Position numbers and translations under genes: made by a program. From Manis javanica (Eukaryota; Chordata; Mammalia; Pholidota; Manidae), in contig NC_133156.1 in the NCBI RefSeq assembly GCF_040802235.1, forward strand, positions 188,921,851 through 188,985,850: a DNA stretch of 64,000 nt, written 5' to 3'. This document shows positions 21,901 through 32,991 of this stretch, one piece after another. The first letter of the stretch is position 1, and each line of letters starts with the position of its first letter. Under the pieces are notes generated by a model. That model saw nothing but the letters and a program-made list of their open reading frames with translations. It ran no database searches and was not told the origin of the DNA.

Positions 21901-24900
21901 ATCCTTCCTTTAAAGTAAGAATATTTATTTTATAAACTTATCTAAAGTAAGTCTTCTGCTTTAGTCACCCTGGAACTACATACTTCAACAGTGCTAGCAT
22001 TACTCAAAAATACTTTCTGAACCTTTTTAAAATGATCTTCTAAGCCTGTTCAAGAGGCACGTATGAAAATAGGTCCTTTTTTATTTGCTCCTTTTTTAAA
22101 AGAAAAGTGGGGTATTAGCCACATGACAGCTCCTTTAATTTCTCAGATATGACTCAGAAAGAATTTTGGACAGAAAGAAAATAAGAAAAAACTTCAGGCT
22201 ATTTCTCAATATCAGATCCACTCTGAGAAGTCAGGTACTATTTCTGAAAACCAGATCCACCCATAGACTGAAAAAGAGTTTTAATAATGTTCTGGACAAT
22301 TGTAGCATCATATGGAGTAAGGATATATCATATGAGAGTGACTAATATGGAAGAGACTGTACTCATTGGAATGTTTAAGTTCTGTCTGACACATGAAAAC
22401 ATACATATACACACAAGACCATGGACATTTCTAAATATTTAAGTACAGCAAAACAGTCATTGCAGATAAATGTCATTTGTGGCATGCATTCAAGACTGAA
22501 GAGGTGACATGTAATATAATGTAATGAATTTGTCCAACTTTCTTGTTGCTCTGGCCTACACTTGGAGAACCAAAAGACTAGCACACCTGTAGTGTTGGAG
22601 ATGGATCTGGCTCTCAAGTCTAATATTCATGCTTCAGTTCTTAGATTAGTAGTTTCAGGAATGTGCTGATTTCCCAGTAAGAACAGCTTTTAAATCTTTA
22701 TTATTAATACTCTAGAAAAATTGAATCTCATCCTCCAAATGTTTGAAAGCCCCCTCAAAACTCCATAAATATGAATTTTAAAAGTCTATTCATGGGACAA
22801 TATACGTGTAAAGATGACAAGTTTTGAATGATGTTATACTAGTTCATTTTTTATAGAAATAAGTTTTCCAACCTGAGAAACCAATTTCAATGATTTTTAC
22901 TCTACTGGGAACACTGAATAAAGAAAACCACTGTTTTTCTAGTTAACTATGCACAATGTTTTCTTTTGTATTTTTAACTAATATGTAGACCTTGATGGGA
23001 TTAAGTAGAATTTGTGAGCCTTTATTATATAATAAATGCCATAAAGAGACCACTAAGACTCTAAGTATGTAACTGTGTAAGGAATACTTTACATAGCTTC
23101 CTACTTTAAATATTTCTCAGGAAATTCTTAGGAATCTATTTCTTGAATTCACTCAGTTTTGTCCCTTTGGTGTATATTTATATATATGCATATATAGAGG
23201 TAGCTAGACCTTTCTTCATATACTGCACATACTACCAGGATTGAGCTGTTAGGCTGGATTATTTTTTAATCTGTTAGCATGGAACACAGAGCCCCTGTTT
23301 AATTCTTGGGTTTCCCATTAGCTCTGAAAGTCTTTAACAAGCTATCTTTGATTCATCTGTACAATAAAAGTGGCAGTAGTTTTCCATAAAGGTCTTTGAA
23401 GCTCTGTGATGGTGACCATATTGATGTGTGGCTCATTTTCGAAACAGCTTTCAGTATGTTGGTTTGGTGGTAGGATTATGAATCTGTTTTTCATTTCCAT
23501 TTTTGTGGAGTAAATAAATAACTTATGATGGAGGAGGAAGACGGGGAGGGGAGGAGCAAAAAAAGGAAGAAAACGTTGGCTCTCACAAAATGCAAACATA
23601 ACCATGGATAATTCTTGTAACTTGGCTCTACTTAAGTGTCCATGATCTAATGAGCTAAGATCCGAATTTATAAATTGAGAATAGTAAGAATAATATTACA
23701 GCTTCAGTTTCACAGGAAAAAAGTTGTTTTGTAAAAGGGACCTCTTACATTTCATGTTGACTTAAACATTATGACTGTGATAAAGTCTATATAATTAATT
23801 TTAGAATTAATAATAATGATGATGATGACTAATAATAATAAAGAATTATTTGAAAATTCAGTCTTTCTTACGCCCTATAGATTTTTGCAGCATCAGGTTC
23901 CAGGTTATTCTTACCAGCTTGTGCATTGCAAGATACTTCTATCCCACATCCCTGCAGGTCTCACTTTATCTCTCTAACATTGATCTCTTCTTCACTTTGT
24001 CACTGGCTCTATTTTTCTTCCTTTGCCCATTGCTCTTCCACAGTGTTTTCCACGTTTGTCTGTCGGTTTTTAATACTTATAAGGTGGACTTGGAGTGAAT
24101 TATGGGCCTTAAAGAAGTAACATGTAGGTGGCAAGCATGACACTTTTCCTGTTTGTGTCTTACTTAGCTTCTGTATATCTTGCCCTTTTTTTGGTGTGTG
24201 TTCTGGTGGAGAGATGATGTAGTCCATCAGCCAGACTACCAAGAGGTAACTTTGTGACCTATAGAATAATGTAGGAAACAGTAATAAGCTCAGTGATTTG
24301 AAAGCCTTGTACACTAATCTGGCATCCATCCAGAACCTATACCTAAACTAGCAAAATTTGATAGTAGAATTAACAGATAACTGGAATTTCAAAAGCTGTT
24401 TTTCAGCTTTTGGTTTATGTTGTCTTTTCCAAAAATGTCAAACAATCATAGACTTCATCATTACTGTAATAATAATTAATCATAAATGGCCTTGGGGAAA
24501 AACTGTGTCTGGACTTCTGTTCCTTGATAGTTAAGAGGAAAGGATAAAATCAGTAATGTGGTAAGGAAGTTTGTAATTTCTTCTTCCTTCCATGGAATGA
24601 ATTATAAGGTGATTGGCCCTGATTTTTTACTAGATGGTAGATGCTCATTGTATGTAGTGTTCAACATATCAGTTGGCTTAATCTTTCAAGGCACAATTAA
24701 GTTTAATTTTAGTTTTTAACAGTAAGTAAAAACAATTGGAGGTGCTTTGTTGGTTCTTCAGAACCTTATATTCCTAGTTCTTGGCAGATATTATCCACAG
24801 GACTTAATGTTCCACTGGGCTTATGCCAGATTCAGTGAACTGCGTATCCTAGAAACACTAAAAGCTGATTTTCTTTAATTTTAGATTACAGTTAACATAA

Positions 24901-25690
24901 CAGATTTTTCTTCTCATTGTTTCTCACTACCATACGTTAAATTTACCAAAAGGACCAAAACATCCAAATTACAAAACTAGTTAAGTTTATCATTCATGAG
25001 AAAATGTGTTAAATGTGTATCTTTTGTAAAGTGCTGGCTGCTTCTGATTAGAAACCACAGCTCTTTAGACAGACTTCATGTAATTGAAAGCTTTTAAAAT
25101 TAATCGCTTTGTTGTAATTTTCATTTAAAATGGGATGATTCTGTCTCTGAACTAGTCCTACCAGTTCACCAAAGGAGCAATGAATTATGAGGTAGAGTCT
25201 GATCTGTTCGGCACAGAGCAAATCTGTGACTTTAGTAATACCAGACCTTTTTTAACATCACTGACACTTAGTCAACAACAAAAAAGAAAATCACATTTTG
25301 CTAAAGCTTCTTTGTTGTGTCTTTTTTAGAAATGGCATGCCAATTTACTTGCTTATAGTTCAGCTCTTATTAAAGACCAGTTTTTTAAGGCTTTAGCCAG
25401 AATTTGCCTCCTGAAGCTATCTTTAAAATGGCTTCCAAAAAGGATTTGCTAGGTTTCAGAACTGAGTAGGCTGTTAATGATTCAATATGCCCCCTCATTC
25501 TCCTCCTACTTCTTAAGTTAAAAGCTCCTTCATAGCATCTAGGTGCCTTGAGTCATCATGGCTAAACTGTAAAGAAGAATTGTTACATGGAAAAAACTCA
25601 CCATGAAGTAAAATTGTCAGAAAACAATCTGAGTCAGAGATCATTCAGTGATCACAGTGATAGAACATAGAGGTTGTGGGCTTCATTTAA
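21901..25690. other. PELI1 intron 1, nothing identified
   Basis: No named repeat or exon recognised. Small features only: an imperfect local duplication at about 22,195-22,265 (two 'atttctcaatatcagatccac/atttctgaaaaccagatccac' units), an AT dinucleotide patch near 23,175-23,205 and an AAT/GAT-rich patch at about 23,800-23,845. Confidence 0.5.
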
Positions 25691-25890
25691 ATCATTGAAT
25701 GTACTTACATATGTGTTTATTACAAGACTTGTAGATGCTGAGAAACTTGGCTATTCCCAGTTTTTATTAGTTTGATTTTTTTTTTTGGTCAATTACATGA
25801 AAAGGATTTCATACTGAATTTCTTTTTTGAATACATGTACCCAGAAGTGCTATTGCTGGGTGCCATGGACCACACTTTATAAAAGGATTA
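25690..25890 (-). repeat. Old L1M fragment, antisense, short
   Basis: 'tcaattacatgaaaaggatttcatactgaatttcttttttgaatacatgtacccagaagtgctattgctgggtgcc' resembles the reverse complement of an old L1 3' region. The final part, 'ccatggaccacactttataaaagg', also resembles a MER5-type end and recurs at about 27,134-27,172. Confidence 0.45.
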
Positions 25891-25904
25891 TGTTGGTATA
25901 CATA

Positions 25905-26075
25905 ATACAGGAGAAGCAGTATGATTCAGGATAATACCACTATATCAGAAGGCAAGAGACCTAGAGTTTTGGTCCATTTATTCAGTATGTGCCTCATGTA
26001 TTTCACTTAACCTCTGTGTACCTCAGTTTACTTGTCATTACAAGGTCAGGAACTCTGTGATGATAGCCCTCTTTG
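25905..26075 (+). repeat. MIR SINE remnant
   Basis: Landmarks 'gaagcagtatgattcagg', 'caagagacctagagttttggtcc' and 'cacttaacctctgtgtacctcagtttacttgtcattac' follow the MIR order. Confidence 0.75.
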
Positions 26076-26360
26076 GAATCCACCCATGGGGGATATAGCT
26101 AATAGCTGACACTAGACTGGTTCCACACTCCTTTTTGGTACAGCACTGTCAGCGGCTCTGTAGTTGGCATTCTAGATGAAATCTGTCATTTCAACCTTAT
26201 GAAGTCTTTAGTCCCATGATTCCATGACTTTAAATGATTTGCCTTTAGAAAATATCTCTCTTTTCTGAGTTTGTACTCTCTTCATGTTGAGCTTTCAGGG
26301 TTGAAACTTACTGGATGAATTTAAGAATTTTTGTAGGCAGGGATAGCATGTTTCACATAA

Positions 26361-26730
26361 TGTTATAGACTGAATGTTTGTGTCTCTCTGCAACCCAAAT
26401 TCATATATTGAAACCTAATCCCCAGTACCAGTATGTATTTGAACATAGGGCTTTTGGGAGGTGATTAGGTCATGAGGGCAGAGCCCTCATGAATGAGATT
26501 AGTGGCATTACGAAAGACCCCAAAGAGATCCCTCATTCCTTCTGTCATATGAAGATGCAGCAAAAAAATGTCCATCTCTGAACCAAGAAGTGGGCCGCTA
26601 CCAGGCACCAAATCTGCCAGTGCCTTGATCTTGGACTTCCCAGTCACCAGAACTGGGAGAAATAAATATCTTGTTTGTAAGCCACCCAGTCTGTGGTGTC
26701 TGTTACAGCAGCCAAAAGGACTAAGACTTG
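26361..26730 (+). mobile_element. MaLR (MLT1/MST-type) solo LTR
   Basis: Starts TGTTATAGACTGAATG and ends near 'agcagccaaaaggactaagac'. Internal landmarks are 'caacccaaattcatatattgaaacctaatccccag', 'gggaggtgattaggtcatgagggcagagccctcatgaatgagatt', 'ccttgatcttggacttcccagtcacc' and 'gagaaataaatatcttg', which includes the LTR poly(A) signal. These are diagnostic of ERVL-MaLR LTRs. No internal retroviral sequence adjoins it. Confidence 0.85.
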
Positions 26731-26894
26731 TAATGTTAGAAACAAATGTTTGGAGAAAATTTCATGGTGACACTTAAAATTCCAAATGGAGTGGAAACAA
26801 ATCAAAATGCTCAGTGATAACTGGATTTGAACTCATTTCAACTCCTAAGTGTTTCAATTGGCAAAAACCTCAGGTTAGTGATACTGTGTCTGTT

Positions 26895-27005
26895 TGGAGG
26901 GCACATAATGAAGCAGAACCAATAGTAGATTGAGAGACAGGAGGCCTGAGTTTGAGTTCTGCAAGCTGTTTTTAATCTGATTTGTGTGTTCATCTTTGTA
27001 ATGGT
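26895..27005 (+). repeat. MIR SINE fragment
   Basis: 'gaggcctgagtttgagttctgcaagctg' followed by 'tgtgttcatctttgtaatgg' fits a shortened, diverged MIR core. Confidence 0.5.
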
Positions 27006-27014
27006 ACTAGACCC

Positions 27015-27175
27015 TTACTTCCCAAACATTAAGTGTATTATATGAATTATCTGGGGGTCATATTAAGATGAATGTTCTTATTCAGTTAAGTCTATGTGAA
27101 CCTTGAGATTCTGCATTTTTAACAAGTACTCATATGTGCTACTGCTGGGTGCCATGGGCCACCCTTTATAAAAGT
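27015..27175 (+). repeat. MER5A-type DNA transposon remnant
   Basis: 'cttcccaaacattaagtg', 'aattatctgggggtc', 'cttgagattctgcatttttaacaagtactcatatgtgctactgctgg' and 'gccaccctttataaaag' follow the MER5A (hAT-Charlie) order. Non-autonomous and long inactive. Confidence 0.65.
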
Positions 27176-27384
27176 ACTTTGATGGTAGGAGGTCCCTTCT
27201 GGCTGGGTCTTTAAATCTTAACTCTTCTTTCTCTTCAGCTCTTTCACATCAAATTTCATTAAACGTACTCATTTTGAAATCAAATTCCTAGACTCGTTCC
27301 CTATTTTCTCTGACAGCTTACATAGTTTTGCTGTTTTTCCCTCTCCAGAACCTACTTCATAGGTGGTCATGCAAGTTAAAGGTA

Positions 27385-27600
27385 AGGTAGTATAAAAGAA
27401 AGAGGCTTTGACTTCAAGAAAACTGAATTCAGGCCCCTCCCCCACTGATCAGCTGTTGTCTCAGTTTACTTGACCTCGTAAAGCTTTGAATACCGTCCTA
27501 GTAGGGTTGTTGAAAGGAACAGGAATAATATACAAAGCACTGTCAGGCATGAAGTAGGTTCTCAAAATTGAAAGTTATTTTTATTATTCTTAATTGCATC
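27385..27600 (+). repeat. MIR SINE remnant
   Basis: MIR landmarks 'gaggctttgacttcaagaaaactgaattcagg', 'gttgtctcagtttacttgacc', 'agtagggttgttgaaaggaac' and 'agcactgtcaggcatgaagtaggttctcaaaa' are in order. Confidence 0.75.
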
Positions 27601-27639
27601 CTGATTTGGTTTTGTAGAGGAGAAAAAAGAAAAGGAACT

Positions 27640-27990
27640 ATCTGTCCCCAGCCCAGGACCTCCTTTCTGTGTGCCACATTTAAATTTTCAACTGCCTACT
27701 AGTCATACTAAGCCAAATTCTTAAAACTTACTGTAGTCAAAAAGATCTCTTTGTTTTTCTTTCCATATCTGTTCTGCCTTCTTCAAGCCTAATGGGAGTT
27801 AATGTTTCACTCTGTACATGCCCAAGCCAGGAACCTGTTGGTTCTTCTTGGTTTCTCAAGTACCACTTTTCTCTACCTTCACTTCACCGTCTCAGAGAAG
27901 CCCTTTTCCTCTTCACCCAGGCAGTTTGTATTTGGTCTTACTGGTTCTAGTTTCCTTATGTTTGTCATATCCTCTCTCTCACACATCTTG
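27640..27990 (+). repeat. L2 LINE remnant
   Basis: 'ccaggacctcctttctgtgtgccacatttaaattttcaactgcctactagtcatact' and 'gtacatgcccaagccaggaacctgttggttcttcttggtttctc' match the region just after the L2 reverse-transcriptase motif. Frame-broken. Confidence 0.7.
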
Positions 27991-28029
27991 CATTCTGCTT
28001 TCAAAGCTATTTTCCAAAAAAATCTTATT

Positions 28030-28560
28030 TTTTTAACCAGTATTTCTTGAATACCTCCTATGTAGAAGTCACTGTGCAGGCATTGTGTGTATGGTGAGAG
28101 AACGAAGTGAGACAGTTCCTAATGAAAAGCACAGACTATGGAGGGAAATAGATGCTATACACAAGTATGTGTGTAAGTAAATAAAAAACAAGGTGCTATG
28201 AGAGAGAATAACAGGATGAGACCTGTGTTACATTGGGTGGCCAGAAAAAGCTTTCTAAGGAATTAACACACTGCTATCTCAAGAATGAGGAGGAGGAGCC
28301 AGCTAGGCAACACAATATTGTTCCAAGCTGAGGGTACAGCATGAGCGAAGACCCAGAGGTGGGAGAGGTGAATATGTTTTAGAAGTGAAACGATAGGACC
28401 TGCTGATGGATAAGATATGGAGGATGAGGCAAAAAGAGTTGTTAAGAACTTCTAGGTTTCTCATATGAGCAATTACTGGATTAATAGTGTTGCCATTTAC
28501 TGAAATAGATAGCGGTAGGGTAGGTTGGAGCAGGGGTAGAATTATGAGTTAGTCAGGTTT
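28030..28560 (-). repeat. L2 LINE remnant, antisense
   Basis: + strand landmarks 'agtcactgtgcaggcattgtg', 'agaatgaggaggaggagccagctaggcaacac', 'cttctaggtttctcatatgagcaattactggattaatagtgttgccatttactgaaatag' are the reverse complement of the L2 3' half. Confidence 0.75.
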
Positions 28561-28589
28561 GAGAAGCTGAAAAAAAAAATGTAGTATGT

Positions 28590-29280
28590 CAGTCCCCTCT
28601 GGTTCCCTGTTTCCTGTAAGATCTGTTCCAAATTCTGTCATGGCTTACAGAGTCCTTCGATAGTTGACCCTAACCTCTCTCTCTTACTTCTCCCTCATGT
28701 TACCTTCATTACTGTACTCAAGCCATAATGAAATTTTTACTGTTCTCAAAACAGTTTGGAGATGTGTGTTTGCTTTTGCAAATGTTATTCACTTTGCCTG
28801 GAATAAACATCTCTGGCTAAGGGCTTCACATCCTTCAAAGCCCATCTTGAATATTCTATAGAATCTTCTCTAATTTCTCCATGTTTAGGTTAGAATTCTG
28901 GCCTTTTTACTGTCATTTGGTTAATACCTGTTACAGCACTTACCATATTATACTAGAATTTCTCATTCAACTTTTTAGACACATTTCACCAAACTAGGAG
29001 CTGCATGGGTACAAATATCTAAGCTCTTCCCAGGATCTCACAGGGCACAAAGTTGCTGCTCAGAAAATGAGTAAGTGGATATTGTTCTCACATAGCAGTC
29101 ATAACTCCACCCCCTAAACTGGGTTAGTGTTCTTGGCTTCCATGGAGCCCAGACACTATTTTCAACATGTTATATTGACATTAAATCATTTCATGTAAGT
29201 TTCTCAAGAACAGGAATTGAATCTTGTTTTTCTTTGTCTCCACAGTGCCCAATACTGTGCTTACCTTGCAATCAGGAAAA
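28590..29280 (+). repeat. L2 LINE 3' remnants
   Basis: 'tctgttccaaattctgtcatggcttacagagtccttcgatagttgaccctaacc', 'gcctggaataaacatctctggc', 'cttcacatccttcaaagcccatcttgaat' and a second 3'-end patch at about 29,195-29,275 ('aagaacaggaattgaatcttg...cacagtgcccaatactgtg') follow L2. Possibly two overlapping old copies. Confidence 0.7.
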
Positions 29281-29479
29281 TTCCATTGAACCATGGCCTC
29301 ACTGTGGAATACCTTATCCACAGAATTCTGGGCGAATGCACCTTATGAGGGCTGGAGGTAGGAAGAAGGGAAAGCCAGTATGACTATTAACATATCTCAA
29401 CAATAGCTTGCTTGCTATTATGGATAAAAAGATACATAAGTATGCTCACATTAAATCCCATTATTCCTTTGAAGTAGCT

Positions 29480-29571
29480 GTGGAAATGACTTATCTCCAT
29501 GTTGTTAAATGCAGTGATACTTTTTCAGTATTCATTTTGCCTGACCCCTCAGCAGCATTTGAAATTGCTGG
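29480..29571 (+). repeat. L2 LINE remnant, left part, split by the L1 insertion
   Basis: 'ctcagcagcatttgaaattgctggctacttcctcc' is the L2 reverse-transcriptase upstream region. It continues without loss at 39,545 ('gaaacattcttcttcacttccagg') once the L1 insertion and one copy of the target-site duplication are removed. This continuity independently confirms the ends of the insertion. Confidence 0.75.
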
Positions 29572-29582
29572 CTACTTCCTCC

Positions 29583-29587
<5 letters not shown>
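29572..29587. repeat. Target-site duplication of the full-length L1, left copy
   Basis: CTACTTCCTCCTTTTT, repeated exactly at 39,529-39,544. The last T residues merge into the poly(T) that is the L1 poly(A) tail on the - strand. Confidence 0.92.

Positions 29588-29607
<20 letters not shown>
29583..29607 (-). other. Terminal poly(A) tail of the full-length L1
   Basis: 25 T residues on the + strand, the first five shared with the target-site duplication. On the - strand an AATAAA (29,614-29,619, seen as TTTATT) precedes it. That signal belongs to the 3' end of an older L1 inside the transduced flank. Confidence 0.9.
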
Positions 29608-29616
<9 letters not shown>

Positions 29617-30783
29617 ATTAAGGTATTATTGATATACACTCTTATGAAGGTTTCACATGAAAAAACAATGTGGTTACTACATTTAGAAATGGTAACAAGT
29701 TTGCCCAGTAGAGAAGGCATCAATGTGTACATCTATTAGTTTGATTAAAATTGAGCACTGTATATGTCAGGCATTGTACATGGCCCTCATGGAGTTTACA
29801 TTCCAGTGAGGGAAACAGCAAAGTCATTTCAGACTGTGATAAATACAATGAAAGAGCCAAAGAGAGTAACAGGAATGAGCTAGGGGTAACTGGGAAGCCA
29901 GGTTGGAGGACCACTTTACACTGTGTGCTCAGAGAGGGCCTCTTGGAGGAGCCCAAGTATAAAGGTTGAGAAGAAGTCAGTCATAAAATGTTCCAGGCAG
30001 CGAGAATTATCACGTGCTGAGGTAGGCATGGTTCGCCTGCGTGTTACAGTAATAGAAAGACGGCCACTCTGAGTGCGGGGGAGTAGGACACAAGGTGAGG
30101 CTGATGAGGCTGGCCACGGAGGAGGAAGCAAGATAAGGCAGGGCAGCATGTGCCATGGTAAGGAGGCTGGATTTTATTCTGCAGACACTTTCTCTTTTCT
30201 TTAAGGAGCATCAATTTCAAAAGCCTACAGAGTTGATCTAACTGCTTATCACCCTGCACTTTTTCTGTCTTACCCAATAATGATAGTATCAGATAAATCA
30301 TTTTGAAACATGACATTATAATGTAATTAATGTAAGGTTATACCTTGTTCTGAATCATAAAATTCTTATTAGAAGGAAACCCTTGAGGAAAAACAAGGTT
30401 TTAGCTGTTAGAAATAAAGCACGTATGAACATTTGTGTATAGGATTTTGTGTAAACATAAATTTCTATTTATCTGATGTAAACGCCTAACAGTGCAATTT
30501 CTGAGTCACAGTAAATATGTGTTTCACCTTTTAAGAAATGGAGAAATTATTTTACAAAGTGACTTCCCCATTTTATATTCCTACCAGGAACATGATTCAG
30601 TTTCTCTCATCTCTACTAGCATTTGGTGTTGTCACTACTTTTCACAGTAACTATCTGATAGGAATGTAGTAACATCTCTTTGTGGTCTTAATTTGCATTT
30701 CCCTAATGGCTAGCAATGTTGAACACCTCTTCATGTGCTTGTCTTCTGTATAACCATTTTGGTGAGATTCCTGTTTGTTTACC
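29608..30783 (-). mobile_element. 3'-transduced genomic segment carried by the full-length L1
   Basis: About 1.18 kb between the two poly(T) tracts. In L1 orientation it holds an old L1M ORF2 fragment (about 30,783-30,420), a further stretch, an antisense L2 fragment (about 30,180-29,745, + strand 'gccctcatggagtttacattccagtgaggg' and 'ccatggtaaggaggctggattttattctg'), and the 3' end of another old L1 supplying the poly(A) signal. None of this continues on the far side of the L1 at 39,545, and the outer target-site duplication encloses it. It therefore moved with the L1 by read-through from a source locus elsewhere. Confidence 0.85.
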
Positions 30784-30810
30784 TTTTTTTTTTTTTTTTT
30801 TTTTTTTTTT
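30784..30810 (-). other. Internal poly(A) tract (tail of the source L1)
   Basis: 27 T residues on the + strand, directly after the LTR-type end and its AATAAA (TTTATT at 30,828-30,833). This is where the parent element ended before the 3' transduction. Confidence 0.88.
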
Positions 30811-32612
30811 AGAGGGCATCTCTCATATTTATTGATCAAATGGTTGTTAACAACAATAAAATTCAGTATAGGGGGGTCAATGCTCAATGTACAATCATTA
30901 ATCCATCTCAAGCCTAATTCTCGTCAGTCTCCAATCTTCTGAAGCATAACGAACAAGTTCTTACATGGTGAACGAATTCTTACAGAGTGAATAAATTCTT
31001 ACATGGTGAACAGTACAAGGGCATTCATCACAGAAACTTTCGGTTTTGATCATGCAATATGACCTATAAACCATCAGGTCAAATATGAATATTCATTTGA
31101 TTTTTGTACTTGATTTATATGTTGATCCCACATTTCTCCTATTATTATTATTATTTTTATTTTTAATAAAATGCTGAAGTGGTAGGTAGATGCAAGATAA
31201 AGGTAGAAAACATAGTTTAGTGCTGTAAGAAGGCAAATGTAGATGATCAGATGATCAGGTGTGTGCCTATGGACTAAGTATTAATCCAGGCTAGACAAGG
31301 GCAGCAAGACATCCACGGATGCAGAAGATTTCTCTCAAAGCAGGGGGGGTGAGGTTCTGAGCCTCACCTCTGTTGACCCCCAAATTCTCACCTGATGGCC
31401 CCCCTGCGACTGTGCCTGTCTTAGGTTGTTCCTCCCTTGAGGAATCTTACCCGTCTCTGGCTAACCAGTCATCTTCCGGGGCCATACAGGGAAATGTAAA
31501 GTTGGTAAGTGAGAGAGAAGCCATATTGTTTGCAAAGGTTAGCTTTTTACTTCTTTGCAGATTTATGCCCTGTGGCTTCTATGCCCAGCACTTGTCTCGA
31601 GGTATCTTTACCACCTGGAGGAATTATGATACTCGGTAAATTCGATATGAGGCACGAATTCTATTTAAAGTTTGTAATTAGGAAGGAAGAAGAAAAGCTA
31701 TAGATGTAGCATATGAAGGAAACTTGGGAGGATTGATTATTTCTTTGACATATCTTCTTGTATAGTACCTTAAGTATGTATAGGTTTTAAACTACTAACT
31801 AATTTGCACACACATATTGACATAATAGGAATACGGTGACATAAACAAAGCAAATCTATAATTACCAGCCATCTCCAGTGAAGCCAAGAAAACCATTTAG
31901 GCACCCTAGGCATTTGTGAAAATTTATCTATGATATGATGGATATTTTCCAACTGTACTTGAACCATCAGACAAATTAAAGCAGCCCATTTCTGGGATCT
32001 GTTCACATCCCATATGTTCTTTTAACCATAGATAGTCTATAGTCATGAGATTTTGGGGTGCTACAACTTGCACCCCTCCCAACTCCTGGTTGAGTTCCAA
32101 CAGTACAGATCCAGTCAAATTCGTTGTCTCACTGTATGCACATGCCAGCCTAGACATCTCCCTCCTCCTTCTTATGGCGAGTCCAGGAGACGGTGGGCTG
32201 GATGCAGCCACAACCGCAGCATCGTCCGGATCCCTGTGGAGGCTTTTTGATGATCATCCCCCGGCACGAGTCCTCCAGAGAGTGCTGATGCCGGAAGCTC
32301 CTCCTCATATCGTATCTTAGTTCATTTTCTGGGTATCCAAGCTAGGCCTTGATCTTCTGCGTAGAGACAAACAGACCCTTTGCCCACACTTTGACATGCC
32401 CTCTATACCACTGTGCAGAACTCATTGGAGGTCAGCACACAGTAACTGCTTTTTTTTTTTTTTTTTAATTAAGAGAAAGGAATATTATCAGAAAAGAGTA
32501 CCTCCATAGCTGATCATCTGACACCCTTTAAGTGATCAACATTAAGGATATTTAAAGCATGCGTTGATCTTTGATTTACCAATAGTTTTATCCTGTTAAG
32601 GAGTAATCCCCC
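30811..32612 (-). mobile_element. Retrovirus-derived segment forming most of the L1 3'UTR
   Basis: Collinear with 10,564-12,359 of copy 1 and 47,868-49,095 of copy 3. In L1 orientation: an internal region of unclear origin with an A run (+ strand T run at about 32,450-32,466), a pol-end-like stretch, an Env transmembrane fragment in two broken frames (32,211-31,924 and 32,006-31,770), an untranslated stretch, a purine tract after an (AAT)n run (+ strand near 31,138-31,160), and an LTR end with AATAAA. The env frame is broken by an 11-nt loss near 31,965 relative to copy 1, shared with copy 3. No complete viral gene is present. Confidence 0.82.
31770..32211 (-). pseudogene. Env transmembrane-subunit fragment, frame-broken (copy 2)
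   Basis: Homologous to the 136-codon open frame at 10,999-11,409. The upstream frame (32,211-31,924) keeps the LQN-like tract and cysteine pair. The downstream frame (32,006-31,770) keeps the W-rich membrane-proximal region and the hydrophobic anchor. An 11-nt loss at about 31,965 separates them, so no single product can contain both. Lacks signal peptide and surface subunit. Confidence 0.7.
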
Positions 32613-32657
32613 TTTTCTTTCTTTCTTTCTTTTTTTTTTTTTTTTTTTTAAATTTTT
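32613..32657 (-). other. Internal A-rich tract marking the ancestral L1 3' end
   Basis: On the - strand, a run of A residues followed by GAAA repeats lies exactly between L1 3'UTR proper and the retroviral segment. The same junction and tract occur at 10,533-10,563 in copy 1. I read it as the fossil tail of the L1 that first read through into a neighbouring endogenous retrovirus. Confidence 0.7.
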
Positions 32658-32991
32658 AATCTACACTTACCTGAAGAATACTATGTTTACTATGCTCTCC
32701 CCTATATCAGGTCCCCCCTAACAACCACATTACGGTTACTGTCCATCAGCTTAGCAAAATGTTGTAGAGTCACTACTTGTCCTCTCTGTGTTGTGCAGCC
32801 CACCCTCCCCTTTCTCCCTCCCCCCCATGCATGCTAATCTTAATACCCCCCTTCTTCTTCCCCCCCCTTATCCCTCCCTGCCCACCCATCCTCCCCAGTT
32901 CCTTTCCCTTTGGTACCTGTTAGTCCATTTTTGGGTTCTGTAATTCTGCTGCTGTTTTGTTCCTTCAGTTTTTCCTTTGTTCCTATACTCC
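32658..32991 (-). other. L1 3'UTR proper with G-rich tract
   Basis: The segment after the ORF2 stop (TGA at 32,992-32,994) has the strongly G-rich composition on the L1 sense strand (C runs at about 32,808-32,905 here) typical of mammalian L1 3'UTRs. It is collinear with the start of copy 1, which is truncated about 75 nt after the stop codon. Confidence 0.85.

Noticed and set aside
25846-27174. Near-identical 38-bp pair (25,848-25,886 and 27,136-27,174) as a regulatory repeat
   Set aside because: Both lie in MER5/L1M-type debris and resemble the MER5 end, so shared repeat ancestry is the simpler explanation.
30770-30811. Left end of the L1 placed at the first poly(T) (30,784) instead of 29,583
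   Set aside because: Sequence left of 30,784 (gtttgtttacc) is not repeated at the L1 5' end, and the L1M element there does not continue at 39,545. The 16-bp duplication and the split L2 place the true end at the outer poly(T).
31373-31703. Open frame antisense to the retroviral 3'UTR segment, also seen at 11,580-11,804
   Set aside because: Similarity between copies is explained by recent common origin; the frame is not the strand of any recognisable retroviral gene, and its length differs between copies.
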